A stretch of DNA of 64,000 nt, taken from Trematomus loennbergii. Its lineage: Eukaryota; Chordata; Actinopteri; Perciformes; Nototheniidae. Position numbers and translations under genes: made by a program. Positions 36,552 through 49,319 of this stretch are shown piece by piece; the stretch's first letter is position 1; every line of letters begins with the position of its first letter. The notes beneath the pieces were generated by a model, which was not told the DNA's origin, did no database searches, and was given only the letters and a program-made list of their open reading frames with translations. Where the stretch lies: positions 266,001 to 330,000 of the forward strand of contig JAAOOA010000330.1 in NCBI GenBank assembly GCA_012861695.1, in the 5' to 3' direction.

Positions 36552-37924
36552 CTTCCCTTTTCGTCACCAGTCTATAAATCCTTACCTGCTGCCTGTGAGG
36601 GAATAAGAGCTCTTCTCTTCATCCAGTCACTCTGGGATTGTCTACCTGAGTTTGCCTGCAGGCATAGATAACTCAGGAGGAGGAAGGAAAATAAATTGGT
36701 TGACTCTTGTCAGATTGGGCATTCGCACTCGATTGTCTTCCCCTAACAAAATAATCCATCTGATCCTATCTGTTACAATCAGTCCTACTGCTGACTATGG
36801 ATTGCTGAGTTGAAACACACGTATTGGCTGATTTAAAGGGACTGCACTCAATGCAAACTATATTAAAACCTGCAGGGAGTTTTGATTTGTCAACATTTTG
36901 TTTAAAATCCATCAAAATAATTCACGTATTGGATACAAGGAAATCCGATTTGGCAGTATTGATGGAAGCTCTCGCTATTTCCTTTTAAAATGAATTGTGT
37001 TGTTCAATTTAGCTAAAGGTCAGCGGGAGGTCTTCACTTTGAGTGGACTGATAACTGCATGAATGCGAAAAAAATGACATCTTTTCTGCAGCTGAGTGTT
37101 TGAAACAATGATCAACGTATTTAACAAAATGCAAATGCTGAACATGCACCGAACATCAGATGATATGGTTTTGAAACTTGACATTTAAATAAACATAGAC
37201 TTCCTTTATGAAATGACAATTGTGAAACCATTACAAAATCAACTTAAAAATCACAAAATATCTTGTCTTGCTCAAAATAAAGAAACCTATTGTAACTTTA
37301 AACAGAAATAGTACTTCAAAACAAGACCACAGCCACTCTAGTGTCCTTTTAAGGCCTTTTGTTTTTAACATTTTTGCAGCAACAATCATCAGAAAGGTTA
37401 GCATTGGTTTTAAAATAAATGACCATTTCAACAAGTAGGCCTGAATTAACCAAAAGTAGCCGCCTGACTCTCTTCTCTCTAAGGCATTCTTTACGTATAG
37501 CATGTTACTAGAACAGCATGTGTGAAAAAGACCATTTGAACTTGATAGCTTCCCATAATATTGAGGGATTGACGGGGCCCATGGGAGGGCAGCGGACAAA
37601 AGATCGATATCCTAAGTGACGCTGTCTTCGCTCATCAATGGAAGGAGTTAAAGTCCCATCTTCAGCTTTCTGTATCCCAGTTCCAACAATGAACCTGGGG
37701 CCATTTGTCGACCTTTTGCCAATTTGTCCGCGAGTTGTTTGTGTTTGCGTTGACATTAGATCCATCTATCTTCCTGTCAGTGTTGTCTAGACTCTTTTGA
37801 CGCAGAGAGAACGTGTGCAGAATGTTGGTTTCCTTGTCGTCACAAACACACACATATTGCAGCAAAGACAGGTGTTGATGTGTAATTGTTCTTTCTGTCA
37901 CATCCAAGAAATAGCAGATATCAC
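36552..37924. other. Unassigned, probably unique sequence
   Basis: No gene or transposon ends recognised. Confidence 0.45.
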
Positions 37925-38573
<649 letters not shown>

Positions 38574-38608
<35 letters not shown>

Positions 38609-38633
38609 ACACACACACACACACACCACACAA

Positions 38634-38665
<32 letters not shown>

Positions 38666-38685
38666 GCACACGCACACACACACGA
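38574..38685. repeat. (CA)n microsatellite, right half, more interrupted
   Basis: CA dinucleotides with CCA, AAAC and CGCA interruptions. It is less pure than the left half. Confidence 0.95.
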
Positions 38686-39894
38686 GGGAAAGGTCTCATC
38701 CTGTCAGATTCACCCTGTCAAACACGAGCATGGGTTCATTTGGGGTTTCTGTGCGAGTGTATGTGTGTTTACGTCCGTATAAACCCAATTTTCTGTCTCT
38801 CACTCCGTCCATCTTTGTGTATTTATTTTTGTATGTCTGTGTCCAGCCAGTGTGTGTGAACAAAAGCCCGCTGCTGCCTGCCAATTTTGAAGGTGATGCA
38901 TGTATGTCTGGGGACAAATTCAAATATACAGCCATATAGGGACACGCATTTTGACACACACTCGCATTCAGCCAGAGACCACAACAGTACAGTTGGACTG
39001 ACTTCCAGATGATGAGCATACATTTCCCATCATTCCAAACATTGTGGGTGGTCTGTGTGTTTTCCAGCATTACTCATCTGTTGATAGTACAGCTAAATAC
39101 ATCCCGAGGTGGATTTAAGCTTCAAAACGGCAAAATATTTGAGTAGAACAAGCACGAAACATCATTTTGCAAAGATGAGTTTTGCAATGTCACTGTGACT
39201 TGGGCAACATGTATTCTAAGTTTCAAACACAACTTCCAAATGAGCATTATGTGTCTCTTGGAAAGTCTTTATTTGGCCATCTTGTTTTCCCTAGCCCACA
39301 CAAACAACAAAAGCAAACAGGAAGCTCCTTTATTGTTTCCGGAGGCACATTCATTTTGTCTCGACACCATTTGACTCACACATTTTTACAAAAGGAGTGC
39401 TTCACTGATTCCTTAAAGCCTGGTAATCCCTTTTCCATTGTTTTCTTTGCCTACAATGTTTCCCCTCATGCCAAAAATACAGATGGTAGCGCTAACTTCA
39501 TCACAATTAGCCCTTCCTTTCCAGCTTGAAAGTCAAGTAGCAGCTTTTGTCGCAGCCTGGCAGCTGTCACTAGTTTGGCAGTCAAAGCTTTGATGTGTGA
39601 GATTGTAAAGCAGCTGCTGAGAAATGTTGTTTTGCTACAGATATTCCTCGTACTTATTTCCTTTTCCCGTCACCCACACCTTCTTTTCTCTGCATGTGAT
39701 TTTGTTTGTTTGTCCATTTGCTCTGCTCTGCCGTTGATAAACCCGGTAAAATCCACTCCCTCGCTCTAATCTGAGAGATTTAGGAACGTTTGCTCTGCTC
39801 TCTCGCTGGAGGAAGTGAACTGCACACAAACACCCACATATGTTGGTGCACACTTGGTCACAGAATAAATACGTCACAGTCATTATTTCGCCCA
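38686..39894. other. Unassigned, probably unique sequence
   Basis: Several frames of 60-120 codons exist on both strands, but none has a recognisable domain. Confidence 0.45.
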
Positions 39895-39996
39895 CTCAGA
39901 TAAACACACAGGGTTTTGTTTGATCAGGAAGTTGGGTATAGTTTTTATTTTGGCCTGACTAGTGATGGGACAGATTTGTTTACGGTCAACCCTAAC

Positions 39997-40770
39997 TAGG
40001 GATGTCCCGATCACCTTTTTTTGCTGCCGATCCGATTCCGATCATTTGATTTTGACAATCTGCCGATACCGATTTTTCCCGATCCGATCTTTATGCAATG
40101 CATTAAGAGAAAAAAAAGGTAGCAGATAACGGCTGGTCATCCAACGCGATGAATTCAGCTATCTTGGCTGTTATTTTTTTGGCCTTTTCACTGTTCTGGG
40201 GCAGTTTCTCTTTCCTTTTAAAAGTCTCTGAAAGTGTCGGTTGTTTCAGTGCCGTTACCTGAGTGGCCGCTGTGTACTCGCCGTGTTGTTGTTGGTGTTT
40301 GTATTAGATTGGTCGTGTTGAACGTAGCTCTGTTCTTTCCACCACGCGGAACCTCCGCCTTGCAAACATTGCATCTGGCTGTTACACTGCCTTCGCTTTC
40401 AATTTTATAATACTTCCAAACTCCTGACATTTTCTCTGTCCCGAGGCACCAGCTGAACGTAGCCTCTCGTTAGCTTACTGCTACTATTAGACACTGCGCC
40501 CACTCTGTTGCCAGATTTGAGAGAAATAAGCAACCAGGTCTATGAAAACAAGCCCAAAAGAAGCAACACATACATGATGTTGTGTCATTTTAAACCAAAA
40601 CTAAGGCCTCAGGATGACTTTAAGACGTGAACATGGTCATTTTTGTTTTGTAACATTAAATAAAAAAATAAAAATTCCCGATCCCCGATTTTTTTCTCCC
40701 GATTCCGATCTTTTGAAATCACGTGATCGGCTCCGATCCCCGATCACGTGATCGGATCGGGACATCTCTA
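39997..40770 (-). mobile_element. hAT element with BED-finger remnant, inserted in the tandem repeat
   Basis: TAGGGATGTCCCGATC at the left and GATCGGGACATCTCTA at the right are inverted repeats with one mismatch. The target ACCCTAAC is duplicated at 39989-39996 and 40771-40778. Repeated GATCACGTGATCGG palindromes lie near the right end. It carries a short transposase relic on the minus strand. Confidence 0.94.
40218..40430 (-). pseudogene. Truncated BED-type zinc finger of a hAT transposase
   Basis: The minus-strand product starts MSGVWKYYKIESEGSVTARC, then NVCKAEVPRGGKNRATFNTT and NLIQ. The W..Y lead, C-x2-C and NTTNL box identify a BED finger. After NLIQ the expected HLK...H is missing and the frame runs on as low-complexity Thr/Ser, so the zinc site is incomplete. 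The element has no catalytic domain. It is different in sequence from the BED finger at 21797, so it belongs to another hAT family. Confidence 0.7.
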
Positions 40771-41505
40771 ACCCTAACCTTAACCCCAACTGTCGTGGCT
40801 CATTCTTGTAGGACATTTAAAACGGTGCCACATTAACAGGGCTCCGCTTCTTGACTCACACGTTAAAAAAAGTCCAAATAAAACTCTGTAGGCGCTGATT
40901 TATTTGCCTTCCTTTGGCTGATTTATTTACTTCTTCCATAAAATTAAACAACAAATAAACAAAATGATCAGTGTAACGTGATGAGAAGTGATGGGACAGA
41001 TTTGGTTATGGTCAACCCTAACCCTAGACTCTCATGAATTGTCTTCAATTTAGATTTTTTTTCCTATTACCATCTTGAAACGGTTCTGCATTCATAACAT
41101 CTGCAAATTAAATAAAAAAGCAGTGTTGTGTTTGATCATGAGCCGGGTATAGTCTTGATTTTGGCCTGAGAAGTGATGCAATAGATTTGGTTATAGTTAA
41201 CCCTAACCCTAATCCCAACGCTAACCCTAGACTCTAATGAATTGACTTTGATTTTGAACATCTTGGCTATTGCTATCTGGAAACGGTACCACAGACACAA
41301 CATCTGCAAATTAGATAAACAAGCAGGGTTTTGTTTGATCATGAAGCTGGGTATAGTTTTGATTTTGGCCTGACTAGTGACTGGACAGATTTAGTTACGA
41401 TTAACTCTAACCCTAACCCTAGACTCTACTGAATTGTCTTCGATGTTGAAAACCTTTGCTATGACAAAATGGAAAAGATTCCGCAAACATCTGCAAATTA
41501 TAAAT

Positions 41506-42781
41506 AATAACGAAGTGTATTCCAAATCGACAAGTATACTTTAAACTAGACGACTCTTCTTAGCCTGTGATGTGAACAGACAGCATAATTTGTCTTATTG
41601 ACTTCATTTGAGCGTACGCTTTTTTCCCCCCCCTGTTCTCCTTTGATCTCTTCAAATATTTGAAACACAGCGGGAGAATGCTTTGATACAGAAAATGCTG
41701 ATAAAAGTGAACCTTCTGATAATAAATTACCTCCCATTAGTGTCTTGGACAGATCAGCCTCACTTCAAAGTCTTCTTTTTATTAATTTACATTCATTTCC
41801 CAGCAGTGTTTTCATCAAAGAGACACAGTGAACGCACCTTTTTATTTTGTAAACCTGCACCCATTGCCATCCATCTCTCTCTGTGAGTTCTTCTCTGACA
41901 TAAGTTATCGTACAAGGACATCTTTGATACACCTTAGTACAGCAAGATATTTCCTACACACCTACGCTAAGTCATACACCAACTCTTCTTTGGCACAAGG
42001 ACACTTTGATGGATATTGATGTTGCTTCGACCAGAGTAAACAGCATTTGACATGATGAGCAGCAAATACATGGATTTAAACATTCTCCGTCACTTATCGT
42101 GCACGCTCATTCCCACATTTGTTACACTTTTGCACTTGTGTTGGAGGATTAGTATTATCTGTTGTTTGTCCCCACGTTCCTGCACCACCCACCTTCACAC
42201 TGTAGAGGCAGATCACTTTATTAGCAATTTTACACGAGGTAATTGGATCCGGCTTTTTTTACATTTGCCTGCACCACAAACAAATGTCTGTGTGTGGATG
42301 AGTCAATGCTGAGCTGAGGGGCAGCACCTGAATACCTGATGGAGAGGTCAGTGATTTGTTGAAGGGCGCTTCAGTAACTCCTGAGCATCGCACAGACAGA
42401 ATGACAGTTCATTTAGAAAGTGAAGAAATAAAGCCACCGGGACTCATTGTCAGTTACAGTCCATGTTATCGTCTGTAATAACTTAACTTGCATTCACATA
42501 CAGTAAGGAGCCAGGCTATGTTTATTCCCAGATTTCAGTCTTTATGCTAATTTGCTCACACACAGATATGAAACACAGAACTCATTAGCATTAGCAACTT
42601 ATATTCAGTCAGTAAACACTGTATGCTCTCGAGCAATCATCACTTCCCACGCCAAGTATATAGCATTTCATCTTCATATACTTACAGCTAGTTTACTACC
42701 CGTCAAGATGGTTTGTCTGATTTTGCTCAATGCTCTCATCTCTCATTATTTGCCGCCTTTTTTGCCCACTTCCTCCTTAGC
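41506..42781. other. Unassigned, probably unique sequence
   Basis: No gene or repeat ends recognised. Confidence 0.45.
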
Positions 42782-42785
42782 TTAA

Positions 42786-43228
42786 AGGGGACCTATCATG
42801 CAAAATGCACTTTTGTACGTCTTTTCTACATGAATATGTGTCCCCGGTGTTCCAGGGAACTCACCAAGTGTCAGAAAACACAACCCTCTCTATTTTCCTC
42901 CATACCCAAATCTCTAAAAAAAGGGGCTGCAACGGATCTGATAAAAACTGATCCAGATTTGAACACTGTCCTGACGTCAGGACGGTGGCGCTACGGCTAT
43001 TGCCGTTTGAAAGCGCTGGAGACGCTGTAGTACATATGCCAGGCCAGTAGATGGTGCTGTTCTCACAGAATCAGCCCTTGCAAAAACAGGGCTAAAAAAT
43101 GTCAAATTGAGCGAAATGAGGCATGGCTAAAATGCATGATCTGTTTGGTATTTTGAAAAAAGTATAAATATGCCTTATATAGGTATGGTCCTACACTATA
43201 TATTCAAATATAGCATGATAGGTCCACT
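42786..43228 (+). mobile_element. TTAA-flanked MITE (family A), copy 2
   Basis: TTAAAGGGGACCTATCATGC at the left and ATGATAGGTCCACTTTAA at the right, with TTAA at 42782-42785 and 43229-43232. It is the reverse-oriented relative of 7540-8029. It keeps the palindrome GTCCTGACGTCAGGAC at 42968-42983. Confidence 0.88.
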
Positions 43229-43232
43229 TTAA

Positions 43233-44127
43233 CCTGCTTAAATCTGCTTTACATTAGTGAGCATTTATTCACCTTGCGATGAAAGTCTACTGCTACTTTA
43301 GCTGATGTATGTTTATCTGCGTTAACCATACCTTTCACATCGTCATTACCATTAGACATTTTAAACAAAACAACCAAATCTTCTGAATTAACCTATTTTA
43401 GAAAATAAAAGGGGGCTGAATAAATACCAATCTGGGGCTTTAAATTGAAAGAATGGTAGGACAAAGACACTGAAACTAGTGATAACCTTGGGGGAAGAAT
43501 AAGGGGGAATGGCAGAATTATTTGATGAAAGGAAAACCGCGAATAAAGAATGAGTGGACGTGAAGGATGGACGGTTTTAGAGAAAGGGAGGGGGAATTCA
43601 TTTTGCCTATCAATGGACGGAGAGAAATGAAAAGTGGAAACTGTAAGTTGATTAAAAGAGGCAGCCTGTTGTCCACCTCCACATTGGCCAAGTGTCTCAC
43701 CCTATCTCTTATCTATTTGCCACCAAGATGAATTCCCTTTGGTTTATTGTCCTCTGTGCAAAGCAACTCTGCTAATCCTGCTCGTGATCGAAAAACAAAA
43801 CGATGGCGTGACGGTGAGAGTGGAGGGAGGAAAGGACAGAATGAGGAACGAGACGACACAAAGCTCGTGAATGAAGTGAATAACGACAGCCGTGCTGAGA
43901 AGCGACTGATCGAAGAGGCACGCGGCAAATGAAAGATGAGGAGGGAATAACAATGAAGCGACGATTCAAAAAGGAGTGAATTAGAAAAAGGAGGGGTTGA
44001 ACGGCTCAAGTGTGACGGTATGGACGAGCGGAGAGATACATTGATCGATGATGATGTAGAGAAATTATAGGAGGCGATGACGGATGAGGAACAAAACGTG
44101 GAGAGTAAAGAAGGATAGAGTGGATAT
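43233..44127. other. Unassigned, purine-rich on the + strand
   Basis: 43480-44110 is rich in GGAGAGA/GAAAG. The long minus-strand Ser/Leu-rich frame there reflects this composition and shows no domain. Confidence 0.45.
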
Positions 44128-44330
44128 TTAAGGGACAGTCCACCCCAATATCCAAAATCCATATTTCTCATCTTACCTGAAGTGCTATTCATCATCTGGA
44201 TTGATTCGGCCTGAGAATTGGAGATATATCGGCCGTATAAAACCTTCTCTCCAATATATTGTAACTAGATGGCTTGTGGTGCTCAAAGCACAACAAAATA
44301 ATTGGAAAAACTCACCAGCAATGTTTTCTT
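44128..44330 (+). repeat. Left end of a common fish TTAA repeat
   Basis: TTAAGGGACAGTCCACCCCA, then phrases such as GGAGATATATCGGCCGTA and TAACTAGATGGCTTGTGGTG, match the style of an abundant teleost repeat. The right end was not located. Confidence 0.5.
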
Positions 44331-44759
44331 TTTTAGAAAAGGTACAACCCTGTTACTGTTAACAATCAACAGAACTTATTGCGAGCAGTAACCCATCACT
44401 GCTGAGAAGTTAGTTTTATTAATGGACTGTTACTCAATAGTTAGCGGGTGTAATAAATAGCATTACAGGTAAGAGGAAAGTCAAATTTGAGTTTTCAGTT
44501 CTTGAACGACTTTTGAAGAAATGACCTTACTACAAATCTATCTTTTATGTATCACAAAATATGTCCGAACCAGCAAATGATTAGCCTGTTCAATCAATCC
44601 ATCACATTTTAAAGCCCAATATCACAAATGACACATGTCTTAGGGGCTTAACAGCATATCACACCAGTTATCCTTAGACCGTTGCATTGTACAAAAAACT
44701 CCCAAAGAAACCTCCAAATGATAGGGGGGAAAATTGATGTGCAATAGATGTCATGTATA

Positions 44760-45594
44760 GATGAGAGTAACACCTACGTCACTTCCGCGCGAACATTACG
44801 GCTGTGTCTTTTATTGCACCTCAAACATAAAAAAAAAATCCAGAGTTACGTGTTTCTGTACTTCCTCTAAGAAACAAGGACAGTAAAAGAAGAGCTCTGT
44901 GGCTTCAGGCTTGACCGCCATTCAAATGACAGCGTTGTTTTCCCTCAAAAGTGGGCGGGGCCGTCATTTCCCCCCGGAAGTGACGTAGATGTTACTCTCA
45001 TCTCCTACTGCTTTTAATTTAACCATATATCGAGCCCGATCGTCGATTTCCAATGATTTTATGTAATTGTTTGCTTGTAATCTGGCTCTTTGAAGATCCG
45101 AAAATCCACGGTTTTCTTAAATTTCTGATCGGATTGGCAATGACTTCAGAATTTGTATTGACCACCATTCAAATTAGGGCTGTGCGATTATGGCAAAAAT
45201 CATAATCACGATTATTTTGGTCAATAATTGATATCACGATTATTAAAAACGATTATCCATTTACTTTGAAAACATCCATTTATTGAAAAATAAAATTGGA
45301 ACAGTATGTTTTTAACAGTTGATTACCCTGAACTTAAAGTATAATTCAACTAAAAAACCAATAAAAAAAAATATTTAAAAAAAAATAATTACATTTTTTT
45401 TTTTTTTTTAATAAAAAATAATAATCGTTTTATTTCGATTACGTTGTTTTCGTAATCGTTGCCAGCCAAAATCGTAATCGAGATTAAAATACGATTAATT
45501 GCACAGCCCTAATTCAAATGACACCGTTGTTTTCCCCCAAAAGTGGGCAGATACGTAATTTTCGCCCGGAAGTGACGCATGTGTTACTCTCATC
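44760..45594. mobile_element. MITE with duplicated right end and TATA flanks
   Basis: GATGAGAGTAACACCTACGT (44760) is mirrored at GTTACTCTCATC both at 45003 and at 45594. TATA flanks the outer pair (44756-44759 and 45595-45598). About 80 bp next to the right end (ATTCAAATGACA...AAAAGTGGGC) occur twice, at 44923-45003 and 45513-45594. A hAT copy sits immediately left of the second one. Confidence 0.75.
45175..45511. mobile_element. hAT MITE, TAGGGCTGTGC family, copy 3
   Basis: 337 bp with the family's ends and the target ATTCAAAT duplicated exactly at 45167-45174 and 45512-45519. Closest by eye to the 20700 copy. Nested inside the MITE at 44760. Confidence 0.95.
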
Positions 45595-45598
45595 TATA

Positions 45599-46495
45599 CG
45601 GATAAAAAGCGAATGAATTTGCGACATTATTCTATGTTACAATAGTGGAGAATCAGGCAGGAGCTTCGCCCCCTGCGTCTCCTTCTCCCTGCTCCTCTAA
45701 CTTAGTATTAAAATAAACACTTCAGCAGCTTCTTCGGCGCCTTTTGATCCTCTCTACGCATCTCTCAGGATTACATGTTCCAGAGCCCTGTACTCTAAAC
45801 GTGAAACCTGCTCGCTGTCTAATAAAAGATGTTCTCCTCTCTTCATGGAGGCGACACTCACCCCCCGCAGAGAGACGGAGGTGCACCGTGTTTCCCTCTG
45901 CCGTCTTTTCTGCATAAACAAAATGCAAATGAGCAACTCGGGCCCACTTCACACTGAACTGTTTCTTAATTACTTTTCTTCTCCACCAAAAGGTGTCATT
46001 AGTGTTGGATAAAATCTGCAAAGTGGTGATTAGTACCGTCTGCAGTACTGATGCACCATAAAGACACGCAGGAGGACTTCATGATGTTTATGTGTTCGTC
46101 AATACTCTTCTCTACAGGGAGGAATATGCTTCAAACCACATTTCGATTGCAAAAGGGAGGATTTATTGGATTCCTGTGTTATAGCCTTTAAGATACTGAT
46201 ACTGATTATGATACTGATACTGATTCACACTATATGCTTTTGTGCGTCATCGTTTTGGCAATGTTAAACCTAGTTTCCAATATACAGGATTGCACGTCTG
46301 TGACAAGTAGAGCTGTTTTCTTTCATTAACTCTGGACTGCATCAGACAAAAGTACTGGAAGTGTTATGTTGCCATGAAGTCAGTTAATTAACTCTAACCT
46401 TTTATTATCACCTTACCCAGTATCTTTTGCTTATGTTTTTCTTCTGCATCCCCCTTACGCCAAAAATAAACTTTGGGGTAATGTCTATGGCACAC
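45599..46495. other. Unassigned sequence
   Basis: No gene recognised. The 99-codon minus-strand frame at 45722-46021 has no domain I can name. Confidence 0.4.
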
Positions 46496-46498
46496 TAA

Positions 46499-47644
46499 GG
46501 CCCCGTTTACATGGAGACGGTTCGGGTTGTATCTGCTACTTTTTTCTACCGTATAGACCAGGGGTGTCAAACTCAAATACACAGTGGGCCAAAATTTAAA
46601 AAAATGGGTGCTAGTCGAGGGCCGGACTGGTTCAATGTTTATTGCAAAACTTATTGAAATGAACTTATTGCACATATTAAACCTGGAACTAACAAAGCTT
46701 AAATGATTGCCTATAAAAACAACATTAAACACTAAATAATCAGTTACATTCATTTCTTATGGCTCTATCTGCAGCTTTTCCGGAGTCATTTCTTATGATT
46801 ACTTTTTTCCACAGGCCAACAACAGCTTCAAAAAACAACTTCCCTCAAAGAGAAAACAAACATGCCCTGTTGTCTCAGAAACAAAGTGCAGAAGGAAACA
46901 TCCATTGAAACTCAGTGTGCTGCTCTGTGATGCTAGCTCAAGCCAGATACTTGGCATCTCATCTTGGGTGCAAGCTCATCAATGTTTGGGGTCAGGCTCT
47001 GAGCTGAGGAAACCCTCAGGATTGAGTGAAGGTGTGCATGCAATATACCGGCGGGCCAGATCTAATAGTAATTAGAAATTATCCTGCAGGCCGAAATTAA
47101 ATCCACCAAGGGCCTGATTTGGCCCCCCGGACCTTGAGTTTGACATATTTGGTATAGACGTTCGTTCACACAAGACCGCGGAAACGGACCCCTCAAACGA
47201 TAACGGGTCCCAAGGTGGGTAGATCTGCGGAAGGAACGCTCTGGAGGGTTAAACGGCTCCGTGTGTACGCCCTATACGCCATAGCCCCGCCTCTCCCCAC
47301 CTCTCCTGCTCCACCCCCGTGTCACCCACGTCATTGCTGATGTGTTTCGCAAACAGCCAGAGCCCTGCCTCTCCCCACCTCTGCTGCTAAATCCACCGCG
47401 GAGAATAAACAGAAGGGCAACCATGGCAACCATGCTCGGGATGTCTTCATCGCTGCTTTTGGTGTATTTTGTGGCGGAAGTACAGCGCCACTTACAGGCC
47501 CGGCATATGTACTACAGCGTCTCCAGCGGGTCGAGCGGTCTCGTGTGAACGGACACGTTTATTGAGCCGATTGTGTGTGAACGGAAGACTTTTTTGATAT
47601 CGAATTCGGTTCATTTTCATTTCCGTTCCCGTGTAAATGGGGTC
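46499..47644. mobile_element. PIF/Harbinger-like element split by a hAT
   Basis: GGCCCCGTTTACATGG at the left and GTGTAAATGGGGTC at the right are inverted repeats. TAA is duplicated at 46496-46498 and 47645-47647. The 34 bases at 47495-47528 match family A MITEs with one difference. The 68-codon frame at 47342-47548 is unrecognised. Confidence 0.78.
46559..47151. mobile_element. hAT MITE, CAGGGGTGTCAAACTC family, copy 1
   Basis: It starts CAGGGGTGTCAAACTCAA and ends TTGAGTTTGACATATTTG. GTATAGAC is duplicated exactly at 46551-46558 and 47152-47159. The text before the right end (GGCCTGATTTGGCCCCCCGG) matches the element at 57881. Confidence 0.93.
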
Positions 47645-47647
47645 TAA

Positions 47648-48287
47648 ATGTGGTTAAAGTATGATTAAACAACTAAAGAGCTAAGTTGACACCAAGTTTG
47701 TGGCAATGGATTCAAGACAATCTCACTTTGTATTAGTTTGGACGCAAATTCTCCTCTAACCTTTACTGTTTTAACGCACTAAAACCATCCACCCATACTT
47801 GTCTGATCGCTACAGAAATGTAAAAATAGAACAGAATTCCTAGGCAGACTGGGATGTCTATGGTTGTAGAAACAAAAGAATAATCAAAATGTGCCACAAG
47901 TCTTACACATAACATTATAGTGTCTCTTATGGGTATAGTTGGTATATGACTGGGCAGCATCGTCCACATTTCCTCCATGTTCAGAACCTGCACAGATGCT
48001 AGGATTGTGTCTGATCACTGAACCTTTGAAAATATCTTACAAGCTACGCATTCATGCATCTGAAGCTCCCGGTATAAATCTTCACCGTGTCGTGATGATT
48101 GATTGCAAACATGGAGATGAGTGACTTCGACACTGAGCTGGAGAAACTCGTCCAGCTGTGAAGTATTAAAAACTGGTTGGAGGCGTCTGTCCCCTGCAGA
48201 TTGTCAGCAGCTGCTGTCACACGCTGATGTCAATTATTGTGAGACAGTCATGATTCAACGCAGTGTTTTCAGTCTGTGTTGTTAATA
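47648..48287. other. Unassigned sequence
   Basis: No gene or repeat end recognised. Confidence 0.45.
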
Positions 48288-48734
48288 TTAAAGGTCCCCT
48301 ATGATACTGTTTTTCATCAATATATTACAGGTCTCAGATATACACAAAACATGTCTCTGAAGTGTTTGGCTCCAAACACCAAACAGACCATTGCAGCATC
48401 CCATAATCCCCTCTGTTTCAGCCCTGTTTCAAAAGTGCTGATTCTCTGTCTGTTACTTTAGATGAAAATAAGGAGCCCCTCCCCACGCCCCTCTGATAGA
48501 GATTTGGTTACAAAGAACACAATGGTGCTCTCGGAGGAGATTCAGGTGATAAGGTGGGGGGGGGGTTACCTTGGTTGCTGATTGGCTAATGGTTACACAA
48601 GCCAAAAAATCGTTATGACATCATAAATTGGCCAAAATCTGATCAGCTCATTTCAGACAGGTTTTTATAGAAATGGATCAGGACAAAAAGAGAGAGAATC
48701 TTTGTTCCTGAAACTTTCAGAGTCTCTTTCCACA

Positions 48735-49070
48735 GAGGGGACACATGTTGATGTAGAAGAGACATGAAGAAGAGGGGACACATGTTGATGTAGAAGAGAC
48801 ATGAAGAAGAGGGGACACATGTTGATGTAGAAGAGACATGAAGAAGAGGGGACACATGTTGATGTAGAAGAGACATGAAGAAGAGGGGACACATGTTGAT
48901 GTAGAAGAGACATGAAGAAGAGGGGACACATGTTGATGTAGAAGAGACATGAAGAAGAGGGGACACATGTTGATGTAGAAGAGACATGAAGAAGAGGGGA
49001 CACATGTTGATGTAGAAGAGACATGAAGAAGAGGGGACACATGTTGATGTAGAAGAGACATGAAGAAGTG
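48735..49070. repeat. 37-bp minisatellite array 1, 9 units
   Basis: The unit is GAGGGGACACATGTTGATGT followed by AGAAGAGACATGAAGAA. Since 37 is not a multiple of three, each frame cycles through the same 37-residue peptide, so three overlapping minus-strand frames appear open. None is a gene. Confidence 0.97.
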
Positions 49071-49319
49071 GATTTTGCATAATAGGTGACCTTTAAGTCC
49101 CCTTAAGTCTCCTATTTGACGCACCATCAATGCATAGCCTCACATACTCCATCAAAATATTTCTCTGCATTTGTCACCAGAGCTGAAGGAAGGAAGATTA
49201 ATGGAGAATAGGTCGCCAAAATCTGATCAGCTCATTTTCAGACAGGTTTTTATAGAAATGGATCAGGACAAAAAGAGAGAGAATCTTTGTTCCTGAAACT
49301 TTCAGAGTCTCTTTCCACA

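Larger units (their letters stand above)
39895..41505. repeat. About 200-bp tandem repeat with CCCTAA motifs, four decayed units
   Basis: The phrase GTTTGATCA.GA...GGGTATAG recurs at 39916, 41131 and 41333. AGTGATGGGACAGATTT variants recur at 39961, 40987, 41171 and 41374. Each is followed by AACCCTAACCCTA and then GACTCT..TGAATTG. The spacing is about 184-203 bp once the 774-bp hAT insertion is removed. The telomere-like (CCCTAA) stretch is only about two repeats per unit. Confidence 0.75.

Noticed and set aside
40766..41430. True telomeric sequence
   Set aside because: Only about two CCCTAA repeats per unit, inside a 200-bp tandem repeat. Not a chromosome end.
43713..44195. 160-codon Ser/Leu-rich minus-strand frame
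   Set aside because: It reflects GA-rich composition and overlaps a TTAA repeat end. No domain is visible.
45722..46021. 99-codon basic minus-strand frame
   Set aside because: No domain recognised, and other frames in the same stretch are also open by chance.
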